This document shows positions 30,765 to 39,949 of a DNA stretch of 64,000 bases, piece by piece. The stretch is taken from assembly GCA_016708785.1 (NCBI GenBank), contig JADJFC010000005.1, positions 124,001 through 188,000 on the forward strand, read 5' to 3'. The DNA comes from Bacteroidota bacterium (GTDB taxonomy: Bacteria; Bacteroidota; Bacteroidia; AKYH767-A; 2013-40CM-41-45). The notes below the pieces were generated by a model. The model saw only the letters and a program-made list of their open reading frames with translations. It was not told the DNA's origin and made no database searches. How positions within the stretch are numbered: the first letter of the stretch is position 1; the number at the start of each line of letters is the position of its first letter. Both the position numbers and the translations under genes were made by a program.

Positions 30765-31343
30765 TTATTTACTTCCAAATGTATAAAGCAACCCTAATGA
30801 AATTACAGAATTTTTATAGTCGCTGTCATAGCCATCGTCAACATTATCTAATGAGGTAAGTCCCATAGCGTAACGAGCCCCGATTCCAAAACCATTTTCA
30901 AATTTAAAGCCGGCTCCAATGCACAATCCGATATCAGTCGATGTTAATTGATCCTTTGTGTCAAATGTTATTCCTGCGCCGGAAATTTCTGATGCCATTA
31001 AAATTCCAAGTTGTGGTCCAATCTCACCGTAAAACCCCATCACTTTTAATTGAAGCATCAAAGGAATATTGATGTACTCTTGTTTTGAAGTTATCGTCGT
31101 ATCAAGGAAAGTAGACTTTGCGCCTTGAACGGAATACAGAACTTCGGGTTGAATGCTAAGAACGTCAGAAACATGTAGATTAACAAACAGTCCCCCGTAG
31201 AATGAAGTTAACATGTCAGCGTCGTCGACGTCATCACCAACATAAGTAGCGAAATTTACGCCTGCTTTAATACCTAATCTCGTTTGTGCCTGAGCAACCT
31301 GTAATGTTGTTACTGCAATGGCAATCATCAATAGTTTTTTCAT
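30765..31343 (-). CDS. Outer-membrane beta-barrel (OMP_b-brl_2) protein
   Basis: 192 residues. Signal peptide MKKLLMIAIAVTTLQVAQA is followed by TRLGIKAGVNFATY, the usual first strand of the OMP_b-brl_2 (porin-like PorT-type) fold. LSIQPEVLYSVQGA, YINIPLMLQLKV, YGEIGPQLGILM and the final SLGLLYTFGSK are further strands. An eight-stranded barrel is expected. The ligand, if any, is unknown. Confidence 0.85.
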   Translation of the reverse strand: MKKLLMIAIAVTTLQVAQAQTRLGIKAGVNFATYVGDDVDDADMLTSFYGGLFVNLHVSDVLSIQPEVLYSVQGAKSTFLDTTITSKQEYINIPLMLQLKVMGFYGEIGPQLGILMASEISGAGITFDTKDQLTSTDIGLCIGAGFKFENGFGIGARYAMGLTSLDNVDDGYDSDYKNSVISLGLLYTFGSK

Positions 31344-31626
31344 GTTGTAATGGTTTTTTATTTACTTTTTGAATCAATTTTAACAAAAGTAGGTATTCTG
31401 AAAATGTGTTTTATTACATAATTCCGATGGAACTTTATTGAGTTTTTATCTTTTTAGTATTTGTTTTTTGAATAATCGCAACTTTTCCATTTAGAAAGAA
31501 CAGAGTTGCTGATATTTCTCATGGTAAATCAATTTGTAATATTTGTTAAAGGCGTAAAATGAAATAATTATTTTCCGATACTTGCATTGTAAATTCAACC
31601 CTAAAACCATTAAAATAAATCAAATA

Positions 31627-32979
31627 ATGAAACAAAAAACTACTTTAATTATTCTGGCATATTTTCTTTCTGTGCCATTGATGTATGGACAATTTCTAGT
31701 GAAGCCAACTTATTTCGAAGCAACAGGAGTTTCAAATCAAGGCAATGTTGTTGGATATGAAGCACAAGCGGGGCCATATTCAATTTGGAATCCGGATTCG
31801 GCAACAATATTGAATATCGATGGATTAGCACCCGGATTAGGAATCGGAAGTCAAGCACGTTATTCAGATGATGGAAATTATATTTCCGGAACAAGTCGTT
31901 CAGCTGTAGGTTTTGAAATGGCAAGGTATGATGTTGCAGCAAATTCATGGCAGACTTTGGGTGGATTTGGATTTCCGCTTGATAGTAATATAAGCGGTGG
32001 ATTTAATATTTCGGGCGACGGCAACACTGTTGTAGGAAATTCATGGGCTGACACTACCGGTGGTTTTGTCTATACTCATGCAGTTGCATGGAATCCTACT
32101 GAAGGATTTATGGACCTCGGAAGTTTGTTTGCAAATATTGGAAGAAGCACTCGTGGAAATGCAGTAAGCGGCGATGGAAGTATTGTTGTTGGATGGCAGG
32201 ATTATAATGGTCCCTGGAAATCGGCTGTATGGAGAAAAAATCCGGCAGGTGGTTATTTCCCGAATGAATATTTGTTGATCGATACAAACGGAAATCCGAA
32301 TGATGAATATAATCAACTTGGAGAATGTAGTGCAATTTCTTCTGACGGAAACTGGATCGGTGGTTACGGAGATTATGCTAATAATAATGAACCTTGGATT
32401 TGGAGCAGAGCGACAGGTGTAATTAACCTAGGACTATTACCGGGTGCAGGAACCGGAAATGTTGCGGGAATAAATTCAGATGGAACTATTGTGGTTGGAT
32501 GGTTCAATGGTCAGTTGTGGGGCGATCCACAGATACCGTTTATCTGGACTCCATCAGGTGGATTGCAAAACCTGAATACATATATCAGCAATGATCTTGG
32601 ATATTCTACAGGACCGGTTATCGTTTACAGTGCCTTCTGTTTGTCAGAGAATGGTGAGTACCTTGCAGGTTACGGAATCGATACTACTAATTTTATGTAT
32701 CAAACCTACCGTTTACATAATGTTCCATTCACAGGAATCAATGAAGAAAATACATCTGCAAAAGTTGTATCGTACCCGAATCCTTCTTCAAGCATGATCA
32801 CAATTGAAAACAAAAACAAATCTACATTGATCGTAAGCAGCACAGATGGCCGTATCATTGAAAGTCTAAACATCATTGGTAATTACAATCTGGATATTTC
32901 AAAATATGCTGCCGGAAGTTATCAATTTACATTGCGGACCGGTGATGCGGTTAGTAATGGTAGATTTATTAAAAACTAA
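31627..32979 (+). CDS. HAF-repeat secreted protein with T9SS tail
   Basis: Start at 31627 gives the signal peptide MKQKTTLIILAYFLSVPLMYG. The body has HAF-type repeats: VAWNPTEGFMDLGSLFANIG, AVSGDGSIVVGW, AISSDGNWIGGYG, WSRATGVINLGLLPGAGTGN. These predict a beta-propeller. The tail begins VVSYPNPSSS and ends with AAGSYQFTLRTGDA, a T9SS type A sorting signal. HAF proteins are extracellular and functionally uncharacterised. A strong terminator follows. Confidence 0.82.
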   Translation: MKQKTTLIILAYFLSVPLMYGQFLVKPTYFEATGVSNQGNVVGYEAQAGPYSIWNPDSATILNIDGLAPGLGIGSQARYSDDGNYISGTSRSAVGFEMARYDVAANSWQTLGGFGFPLDSNISGGFNISGDGNTVVGNSWADTTGGFVYTHAVAWNPTEGFMDLGSLFANIGRSTRGNAVSGDGSIVVGWQDYNGPWKSAVWRKNPAGGYFPNEYLLIDTNGNPNDEYNQLGECSAISSDGNWIGGYGDYANNNEPWIWSRATGVINLGLLPGAGTGNVAGINSDGTIVVGWFNGQLWGDPQIPFIWTPSGGLQNLNTYISNDLGYSTGPVIVYSAFCLSENGEYLAGYGIDTTNFMYQTYRLHNVPFTGINEENTSAKVVSYPNPSSSMITIENKNKSTLIVSSTDGRIIESLNIIGNYNLDISKYAAGSYQFTLRTGDAVSNGRFIKN

Positions 32980-33020
32980 AAGATGTGAGTAGTCCCCGTA
33001 CTACACCATAACATTTTATA

Positions 33021-33053
33021 AAACGCAACTTCACCTTGTTGAAGTTGCGTTTT
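33021..33053 (+). terminator. Intrinsic terminator after the HAF-repeat gene
   Basis: AAACGCAACTTC pairs with GAAGTTGCGTTT, followed by a run of T. It is 42 bp after the stop and just before the next gene's start region. Confidence 0.9.
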
Positions 33054-33088
33054 TTTATTTAGTGAAAATTATTGTATACATTAGAAAA

Positions 33089-33640
33089 ATGAAAACGAAT
33101 AGATCTCATCTCTTCAAATCTGAGCGATTAGGATTTAGAAATTGGGAGTCGTCGGACATTGAACCTATGTCAGAAATAAACTCCGACGAAAAAGTAATGG
33201 AGTTTTTTTCAAGAACACAAACCAAAGAGCAAACAATCGAATTTATTGATCGAATGCAGAAACAATTTGCGGAAAAGGAATATTGCTATTTTGCAGTTGA
33301 TAAATTGGAGGACAATGTACTTATCGGATTTATCGGAGTAAATCTTCAGACCTTTGAATCTGATTTTACGCCCTGCATAGATATTGGTTGGAGACTGAAA
33401 AGCAGTGAATGGAATAAAGGTTATGCAACAGAAGGAGCTAAACGTTGCCTGGAATATGCGTCCAAAGATCTAGGAATAAAGAAAGTCTATTCAATTACTC
33501 CGGTAGTCAACTTGAAATCGGAGAAAATCATGTTGAATATTGGAATGAAGAAAGTGAAGCATTTTATTTTCCCTGCATTGAAAGACGACGAAAGGTTGAA
33601 GGAATGCGTGTTGTATGAAATAGATTTGCCTACTCATTGA
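33089..33640 (+). CDS. GNAT acetyltransferase, RimJ/RimL type
   Basis: Start taken at the ATG 33089 (MKTNRSHLFKSERLGFRNW); a GTG at 33062 would add an atypical leader inside the terminator region. 183 residues. SERLGFRNWESSDIEPMSEI is the Acetyltransf_3 opening, and IGWRLKSSEWNKGYATEGAK holds the acetyl-CoA-binding loop. ITPVVNLKSEKIMLNIGMKK is the usual C-terminal helix. Substrate unknown: ribosomal N-termini, amino acids or drugs are all possible. Confidence 0.85.
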   Translation: MKTNRSHLFKSERLGFRNWESSDIEPMSEINSDEKVMEFFSRTQTKEQTIEFIDRMQKQFAEKEYCYFAVDKLEDNVLIGFIGVNLQTFESDFTPCIDIGWRLKSSEWNKGYATEGAKRCLEYASKDLGIKKVYSITPVVNLKSEKIMLNIGMKKVKHFIFPALKDDERLKECVLYEIDLPTH

Positions 33641-33737
33641 ATTGTTATTGCAAAGTAAGTTTCACCTCCTTATTATTTGTAACAATAAAATGAATATGTG
33701 TGTAGAGAAATACCCAATACAACACTTCACAATCGCT

Positions 33738-33803
33738 GACCCCAGAGGGGTCAAATGTTGGTAGAAATATGCAATCACAAAAAGCACCGACCCCGGAGGG
33801 GTC
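33738..33803. repeat. 51-bp-period repeat with GACCCC/GGGGTC head, two heads
   Basis: GACCCCAGAGGGGTC at 33738 and GACCCCGGAGGGGTC at 33789 are exactly 51 bp apart. Each is followed by (A/G)AATGT, and the intervening 36 bp includes TGGTAGAAATATGCAATCAC. A worn unit without head seems to precede them (33687-33737). The period and the palindromic head match the array at 51603-51785. Confidence 0.7.
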
Positions 33804-33923
33804 GAATGTGAATTGCCGGAACACATTTTATTTTCGCGATTGCAAATACCCGTTTGAAAATTACATTAGTGTTCTGATAAACCGGATAAAGACAAGGATA
33901 TTAAAAGGAATTAAATTTCAGCT

Positions 33924-35437
33924 ATGAAAAAACAAATCTTACATTTTATATTCTGCATGGTTCTACTGTGTCAAAGCAAAGCAACCGTATGGCAAGTTGG
34001 ACCTACACGCACCTATACTTTGCCAAGTGAGGTTAGACTTTTAGTGCAAGATGGTGACACGATCTATATTGACGCCGGAGTTTATTCTAATGATGCCGTT
34101 AAATGGGTTAACAAGGACCTAAAGTTCATAGGACTTGGGACGGCAATCGATCCAACAGTTTTGCAATACATAGGAGATATTCCTAGTGGCAAAGGAATTT
34201 TTGTATTTGAAACTCCGGGAACATGTGATAATCCATACTTAGAGAATATTGTTTTTGATGGCGCACAGGTTTCTGATGCCAATGGTGGAAATGGAGCAGG
34301 AATTCGTTTTCAGGCAAATAATATTACGGTTAACAATTGCAAATTCATGAACTGTCAGAATGGAATTCTTGAAGGTAATGCAGGCGTGAGTACAAGTAAT
34401 GTAGTGATCACGAATTCGAATTTTATAATAATGGATACCAGTTGCAGAATGATCCGACCTATTCGGGTTATGAGCACCACATTTACATTGGAGCAAGTGC
34501 AGATACATTGATGGTGATGAATAATTGGTTTCATCATCCCCGTGGACAAGCAAATTCAATTAAAACGAGAGCACAACGAAGTTTTATTTTGTATAATTTG
34601 ATCGACGAAGAAGCAACAGGTTATGGAAGCTGGGAGATCAATATTGCTCAAGGCGGGTTGAATATAATTATGGGCAATGTAATTATACAAGGAACATCAG
34701 GTGCAAATCATGGGATCGTTGGTTATGATGCAGTAACTAATTTGTTGGAAGATTTTTATTTTGTGAATAATACAGTCGTGAATAAATTTGCCGGAAATGT
34801 TCGTTATTTTAATATTGTCCCTTCTTCCGGAATAAGCACTTTTAAAATCTATAATAATATTTTTGCGTCGGACGCAAATGCAGCTATTGTTGTTTTTGCT
34901 ACAAATGTTCCGGCAACCATAGATACTTCCCAAAATCACTTTAACAATAATTACTTAACATTTCCTTTTACAAATGCATCACTTGATGATTACACGTTGA
35001 CTTCTCTAGCAACTGCAGCCATTAATCGAGGGTCCGTTGCAGGAGTGACTAACACCGGATTTTCTTTGGTGCCTGTTAGTATGTATCAGTCTTTTAATTC
35101 AGCATTGTTGCCACGCGTTATAATAGGAGCTGCCATTGATAGAGGTGCATATGAATATTTTCCTTCTACTGGTATTTTGGAGAATCAGTCACCGTCTGAT
35201 ATTGTTATCTATCCAAATCCTTCGACAGGGAAAATTCACTTGAACATCTCTGATTCGAATGATAAGGCGATACATTTTGAGGTTTTTAATAGTATTGGAG
35301 AGCGAGTTTATTTTATGACCATGACTTCTTTTCAACGGCATTTTGAAATGAATTTATCCGGGCTTTCAAGAGGTGTCTACTTTATGAAAACTCATTCTGA
35401 GAAAGGTGTTAGTAATAAAAGAATAGTCCTTCGGTAA
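33924..35437 (+). CDS. Right-handed beta-helix protein with T9SS tail (one frameshift)
   Basis: Signal peptide MKKQILHFIFCMVLLCQSKA, then the pattern of a secreted beta-helix: YTLPSEVRLLVQDGDTIYIDAGVY, GAGIRFQANNITVNNCKFMN, and after the break MVMNNWFHHP, NIIMGNVIIQGTSG, FYFVNNTVVNKF. One T is missing near 34421-34424; restoring it gives NSNFYNNGYQLQNDP and one product of about 504 residues. A T9SS type A tail runs from VIYPNPSTGK to GVYFMKTHSE. Beta-helix proteins are often polysaccharide lyases or adhesins, but no catalytic set is recognisable. Confidence 0.8.
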
Positions 35438-35535
35438 AAGGGTTTATTCCATATTTAATTGTGATTTCTGTCATGTCGAAAATGACAAAAAACGACAACC
35501 TTTACTCGAGTTGAAGTCATTGACATTGACTGACC

Positions 35536-36108
35536 ATGAAAAAACCACTTCTTGTAAAATATGTTTTGCCTTTCTTTCAGTGGTATGCATTGATGATTTT
35601 GATTGCAATAGCAATTGATTATTTTCTTCATCGATTAAATTTAGTTTGGGTAGGGCGTTACCTGGGATTAATTGGAACATTGTTTATTCTTGTATCATTG
35701 ACCTATTCACTCAGGAAAAGGAAATTGATCGATTTTGGTTCGCCAAAGAAACTTTTATCATTGCATGAATATTTGTCGTGGATAGGTTCCATTATGTTAC
35801 TTGTACATGCCGGAATTCATTTCAATGCATTGTTGCCATGGCTTGCAGTTCTTATGCTACTGATCACTGTAGCAAGTGGATTGGTTGGAAAATTTCTTTT
35901 GAAGAAGGCAAATGAAGCATTAAAGGAAAGAAAGCAGGACTTAATTAATACAGGAATTACTATTGGAGAGGCAGAGAAAATACTGCACTTTGATTCAATT
36001 ACCGTAGACCTGATGAAAAAGTGGCGAGTAGTACATTTACCGATAACACTTATTCTCGGAATACTTTCATTGATGCACGTTGTTACTGTAATAATGTTTG
36101 GCAAATGA
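35536..36108 (+). CDS. Membrane cytochrome b-type protein paired with a decaheme cytochrome
   Basis: 190 residues with about five membrane helices and histidines placed for heme: near residue 77 (LLSLHEYLSW), near 91 and 96 (LVHAGIHFN), near 167 (WRVVHLPITL) and near 181 (LMHVVTVIMFG). Two His pairs on opposing helices suggest a bis-His b-type cytochrome, as in cytochrome b561 or quinol:cytochrome oxidoreductase membrane subunits. Its TGA overlaps the ATG of the decaheme gene (ATGA), so the pair are made together. It probably moves electrons between the quinone pool and the cytochrome c. The exact family is uncertain. Confidence 0.65.
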   Translation: MKKPLLVKYVLPFFQWYALMILIAIAIDYFLHRLNLVWVGRYLGLIGTLFILVSLTYSLRKRKLIDFGSPKKLLSLHEYLSWIGSIMLLVHAGIHFNALLPWLAVLMLLITVASGLVGKFLLKKANEALKERKQDLINTGITIGEAEKILHFDSITVDLMKKWRVVHLPITLILGILSLMHVVTVIMFGK

Positions 36109-37025
36109 AAAAAGCACTTGTTTACGGGATAATAGTTGTGTGTATCGGACTTATGTATCAGTTTCCACATACGATGCTCAATCCGGGCGAACTTGTTGAA
36201 GGTCATCAGGAGCTGAATAGCAAATGTCTTTCATGCCACACACTGTTCAAAGGATTGCCAAATGAAAAATGTATTACATGTCACAAACTTTCTGAAATTG
36301 GAAAAGACTCCTTAAAGCCAAAAGGTAAGGATGAAAAGATCTTGTTTCATCAGAATCTTTCAGATCAAGAATGTACTACTTGTCATACTGATCATAAAGG
36401 ACTAAAGCCCGGCATGAGTATAAGTAAGTTCTCTCACGAAATTTTATCCATTACAGATTTTAATAAATGTAACAGTTGCCATGTTCAGCCGGCTGATAGC
36501 TTGCATAAACCACTGTCCACAGATTGTAAAAGCTGTCACAATACCAAAGGCTGGAAGGCGGATGTTGTTTTCGATCATGAAATGATTCAAGGTGTTGCAA
36601 AGAACAATTGTTCATCGTGCCATAAAGTACCTGATGATACATTTCATCATTCTTTCAAAGATAATTGCGATAAATGCCATACAACAAGTAAGTGGAAGCC
36701 TTCTACTTTTGATCATTCCAACTATTTTGTATTGGATAAGGATCACAATGCCGAGTGCACTACTTGTCATACCAATAATAACTTCAAAGCATATACTTGC
36801 TATGGATGTCACGAACATTCAGAAAGCAAGATCAGGTCAGAGCATATTGAAGAAGGAATAAATAACTTTACTAATTGTGTATCATGCCACAAGAGCGCTG
36901 ATGAGCATGATATACGAATGAATGGAAGATCCAATCAGGAGTTAAATCAGAAAGATGCAAAGAATGTGAAAGACTACATTAAATCAGGCAAGAAGGAAGG
37001 GAAGAAGGAGCATGATGATGATTGA
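36105..37025 (+). CDS. Decaheme c-type cytochrome, membrane-anchored
   Basis: 306 residues from the ATG that overlaps the previous stop. An N-terminal hydrophobic segment (ALVYGIIVVCIGLMY) acts as signal or anchor. Ten CxxCH motifs follow between about residues 41 and 262: CLSCH, CITCH, CTTCH, CNSCH, CKSCH, CSSCH, CDKCH, CTTCH, CYGCH, CVSCH. Extra histidines (FDHEM, FDHSN, HSFKD) could be distal ligands. The ending is lysine-rich and charged. The product should be a periplasmic electron-transfer protein. No reductase, NrfA-type or outer-membrane conduit gene is adjacent, so the terminal acceptor is unknown. Confidence 0.92.
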   Translation: MKKALVYGIIVVCIGLMYQFPHTMLNPGELVEGHQELNSKCLSCHTLFKGLPNEKCITCHKLSEIGKDSLKPKGKDEKILFHQNLSDQECTTCHTDHKGLKPGMSISKFSHEILSITDFNKCNSCHVQPADSLHKPLSTDCKSCHNTKGWKADVVFDHEMIQGVAKNNCSSCHKVPDDTFHHSFKDNCDKCHTTSKWKPSTFDHSNYFVLDKDHNAECTTCHTNNNFKAYTCYGCHEHSESKIRSEHIEEGINNFTNCVSCHKSADEHDIRMNGRSNQELNQKDAKNVKDYIKSGKKEGKKEHDDD

Positions 37026-37049
37026 TATAAATGAAAAAAATTGGAGGCC

Positions 37050-37816
37050 ATGAAAAAATTAGAAAACAAAGTTTCCATTATTACCGGCGCAGGTTCCGGT
37101 ATGGGAAAAGCAATTTCGATTTTATTTGCAGCAGAAGGAAGCAAGGTAATTGCTGCAGATATAAATCAAGAGCGATTGGATGCTCTTAAGAAAGAGGTCA
37201 GCGAGAGTGGAGGAGAGCTTACTACAGTTCTAACAAATGTCGCCAAAGAAGAAGACATCGAAAATATGATCAAGATGGCGACTACAAAGTATGGCACATT
37301 GGACATATTGGTAAACAATGCCGGTGTCATGGACAACTTTGGTCCGGTTGGCGAAGTAGATAATAGCATGTGGGAAAAAGTAATGAAAGTTAATGTTGAC
37401 GGGCCTTTTAAAGCGATGCGAAGTGCGGTTAAAATATTTCTCGAAAAGAAATCCGGGGTGATCATCAATATTTGTTCTATTGGCGGAATAAAGGTGGTGT
37501 TGCAGGAGCAGCCTATACAACAAGTAAGCATGCTTTAGTTGGACTTACAAAAAGTACCGGATATTTATATTCTAAATCAGGGATTCGTTGTAATGGAATT
37601 GCACCTGGAGCAGTGAACACAAATATTGCTGAGACAATTGACATGACTAAAATAACTCCGCTTGTGAACGATAGAATCATGAGTGGTATGGCATTGAATC
37701 CGAGAACAGGTGAATCTCCGGAAATTGCAAAAGCTGCATTGTTCCTTGCATGCGACGATTCGTCTTTTGTGAATGGGGAGATCTTGGTTGTGGATGGAGG
37801 GTGGAGTGCTTATTAA
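37050..37816 (+). CDS. SDR-family oxidoreductase (one frameshift)
   Basis: Start at the ATG at 37050, preceded by TTGGAGG, rather than the TTG at 37041. Classical short-chain dehydrogenase of about 255 residues: TGAGSGMGKAI for cofactor, AADIN suggesting NAD(H), NNAGVM, and after the break YTTSKHAL with the catalytic Tyr and Lys. A G is missing at about 37491-37494; restoring it yields GGIKGGVAGAAYTTSK. GAPGxVxT is represented by GIAPGAVNTNI. It starts 24 bp after the decaheme gene, so it may share its transcript. The TAA stop overlaps a heptamer array. Confidence 0.87.
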
Positions 37817-37853
37817 CTAATATCTAATAGTGAATCCCGATAGCTATCGGGAT
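37815..37853 (+). repeat. Heptamers AACTAAT/ATCTAAT/AGTGAAT followed by a 20-bp palindrome
   Basis: The last two bases of the SDR stop begin AACTAAT, followed by ATCTAAT and AGTGAAT, then the 20-bp perfect palindrome 37834-37853 (CCCGATAGCTATCGGG core). The same order of stop, heptamers and palindrome recurs at 44244-44287. Confidence 0.8.
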
Positions 37854-38121
37854 GAAAAATAAAAAATGCGGCCTGTGGGGAATTGGGATTCCGTGCTCTC
37901 ATTGTGTCCCGATAGCTATCAGGATTGTGTTCTTTGTGTTTATATTTTTAGAAGACGAACAGACAAATCACTTTTCCAGCGCTACATATTTCATATATCA
38001 TTGATAATCAATAGTATTTTGCTTAACTGTTAAGTCGTTTTTGTAGGCTTTGATCGTCCAAAACCACTTAAAAAGTCGGAATTTTTCCTTAAGTTTGAAT
38101 TCTAATCTATTAGTTTAAGTC
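37817..38121. other. Gap between SDR and scpA
   Basis: About 305 bp. The first 120 bp hold the two palindrome elements. The rest is AT-rich and without features I can name; it should contain the scpA promoter. Confidence 0.45.
37888..37933 (-). repeat. Composite palindrome element, inverted copy
   Basis: Read on the minus strand it gives AGAACACAAT, then CCTGATAGCTATCGGG, then ACACAATGAGAGCACGGAAT, which matches 23123-23168 with few changes. One arm of the palindrome carries a C-to-T change, so pairing is imperfect here. Confidence 0.75.
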
Positions 38122-38874
38122 GTGGAAAAAGCGTTTGAAATAAAGTTACCACAGTTTGAAGGTCCATTCGATCTTCTTCTCTTTTTTATTGAGAGAGATG
38201 AGATCGATATCAATGACATACATATCTCGAATATCACTAACGATTTTCTTTCATACATCCATCGGATGAATGAGTTGAACATTGAATTGGCAAGCGAGTT
38301 CATTCTTGTTGCAGCAACCTTGATGCGTATCAAAGCAAAGATGTTATTGCCTCGTCCGGAAGTTGACGAGCAAGGAAATGAAGTTGATCCACGGAAAGAT
38401 CTTATTGAAAGACTATTACTTTACAAGCAGTACAAAGAATCTTGCGAAGAGTTGAAGGTTATGGAAGACGATCGCGGATTGAAAACCACTCGTGGGAATA
38501 TTCAGAAAGAACTTGCCGGTATCGCAATGCAAAATTCTCATGCAGAGGAGTTGATGAATCTTACGCTTTATCAATTACTCAATAGTTTCAATAAAGTATT
38601 GAAGCGTTTTGATGCTGAGAAGAACAAAGTGTTCCATCATGTTGTTGCATATCCATATACTATTTTTGATCAAAAAGCAACCGTCAAGTCGATGCTGCAA
38701 GGACAAGAGAAAGTAGCATTTACAGAAATTATATTTTCATGTGAGAATAAAGTTCAGGCGATTTTTACGTTCCTTGGAATTTTAGAATTGTTGCAAGAGC
38801 AATTAATCAAGATCACATTGGGCATGGGCTTCAACAATTTCTGGTTAAGCGAGAATCTTGAGCCGGAAGCGTGA
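38122..38874 (+). CDS. scpA: Segregation and condensation protein A
   Basis: 250 residues with a GTG start. The kleisin-family hallmarks are present: KLPQFEGPFDLLLFFIERDE at the N-terminus, SEFILVAATLMRIKAKMLLP, and a C-terminal winged-helix region (AFTEIIFSCENKVQAIFTFLGILEL). ScpA bridges the SMC heads and, with ScpB, forms bacterial condensin for chromosome segregation. scpB and smc are not in this window. Confidence 0.93.
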   Translation: MEKAFEIKLPQFEGPFDLLLFFIERDEIDINDIHISNITNDFLSYIHRMNELNIELASEFILVAATLMRIKAKMLLPRPEVDEQGNEVDPRKDLIERLLLYKQYKESCEELKVMEDDRGLKTTRGNIQKELAGIAMQNSHAEELMNLTLYQLLNSFNKVLKRFDAEKNKVFHHVVAYPYTIFDQKATVKSMLQGQEKVAFTEIIFSCENKVQAIFTFLGILELLQEQLIKITLGMGFNNFWLSENLEPEA

Positions 38875-38888
38875 TCAATATTTAATGG

Positions 38889-39944
38889 ATGCAGACAGAA
38901 ACCAAGCAACTCTTAAGAGCATTTCGTCCCGGTAGAATTTTAATACCGATTGTGCTTGGTTTGGGTGCAGCTACATATCTGTTACTCCGAAATTTCGATA
39001 AACAAGCTTTTGAAAGTATTTCGTGGACGTGGAATTCCTCGTTCTGGATCTTCATGGCATTGGTCATGATGGTCATCAGAGATGGAGCTTACATGGTTCG
39101 GATTCGTGCATTGACTGACGACAAGTTAAAATGGCGCAATGCTTTCAATGTTATTATGCTTTGGGAATTTGCTTCGGCACTGGCACCGGGTATGCTTGGC
39201 GGCGGATTTGTTTTCGCCATTTTCATTTTGAATCGTGAGAAGATCAATATGGGAAAAAGCATAACTGCAATTATGCTTTCATCTTTTCAGGATGGAGTAT
39301 TTCTCGCCATCATGGCGCCGCTGGTTTACTTCACAATTGGGAAAGAGGCATTGTTTTCGACCATCGATGTGAATAGTATCAATCCTGTAAAATTCGGCAG
39401 TGGATTTTTCTATTCATTCTGGGCTGTTTACTACATCATTCTTGCATATAAAATATTTGTTGCCTATGCATTGTTTATCAATCCTCGATTTGTAAAATGG
39501 TTATTGCTGAAATTGTTCTCGCTTCCTATTTTGAAAAGATGGAAGCATAATGCATTAGAAACAGGAAGCCAACTTATAATTGCCTCTAAAGGATTAAAGA
39601 ATAAAAGCAGAAAATTCTGGGTGCATTCATTCGCCGGAACATTTGTATCGTGGACGGCTCGCTACTGTATTGTAAATTGCTTGATCCTCGCTTTTCATAA
39701 TGTACCCTTAGACAATTTCCTGATCTTTGGAAGACAAATTGTAATGGGAATTATAATCCTGTTCAGTCCGACACCAGGCGGCAGTGGAATTGCAGAATTT
39801 ATGTTCTCCGATTTCCTTGGTGAATTTATCCCGCAAGGATTATCTGCTTCATTAGGATTGTTGTGGAGATTGGTGAGTTATTATCCTTACCTTTTCATAG
39901 GAGCGATCATTCTTCCGAGGTGGATCCGCAAAACAGCAAAATAG
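38889..39944 (+). CDS. Flippase-like membrane protein (UPF0104/LPG synthase TM family)
   Basis: 351 residues with about eight membrane helices. Family signatures include FASALAPGMLGGGFVFAIF in the second third and FSPTPGGSGIAEFMF near the C-terminus. Relatives make up the membrane half of lysylphosphatidylglycerol synthase or act alone as putative lipid flippases. No aminoacyl-transferase domain is attached. It starts 15 bp after scpA and is likely in its operon. A broken minus-strand gene abuts its 3' end. Confidence 0.82.
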   Translation: MQTETKQLLRAFRPGRILIPIVLGLGAATYLLLRNFDKQAFESISWTWNSSFWIFMALVMMVIRDGAYMVRIRALTDDKLKWRNAFNVIMLWEFASALAPGMLGGGFVFAIFILNREKINMGKSITAIMLSSFQDGVFLAIMAPLVYFTIGKEALFSTIDVNSINPVKFGSGFFYSFWAVYYIILAYKIFVAYALFINPRFVKWLLLKLFSLPILKRWKHNALETGSQLIIASKGLKNKSRKFWVHSFAGTFVSWTARYCIVNCLILAFHNVPLDNFLIFGRQIVMGIIILFSPTPGGSGIAEFMFSDFLGEFIPQGLSASLGLLWRLVSYYPYLFIGAIILPRWIRKTAK

Positions 39945-39949
39945 CGACT

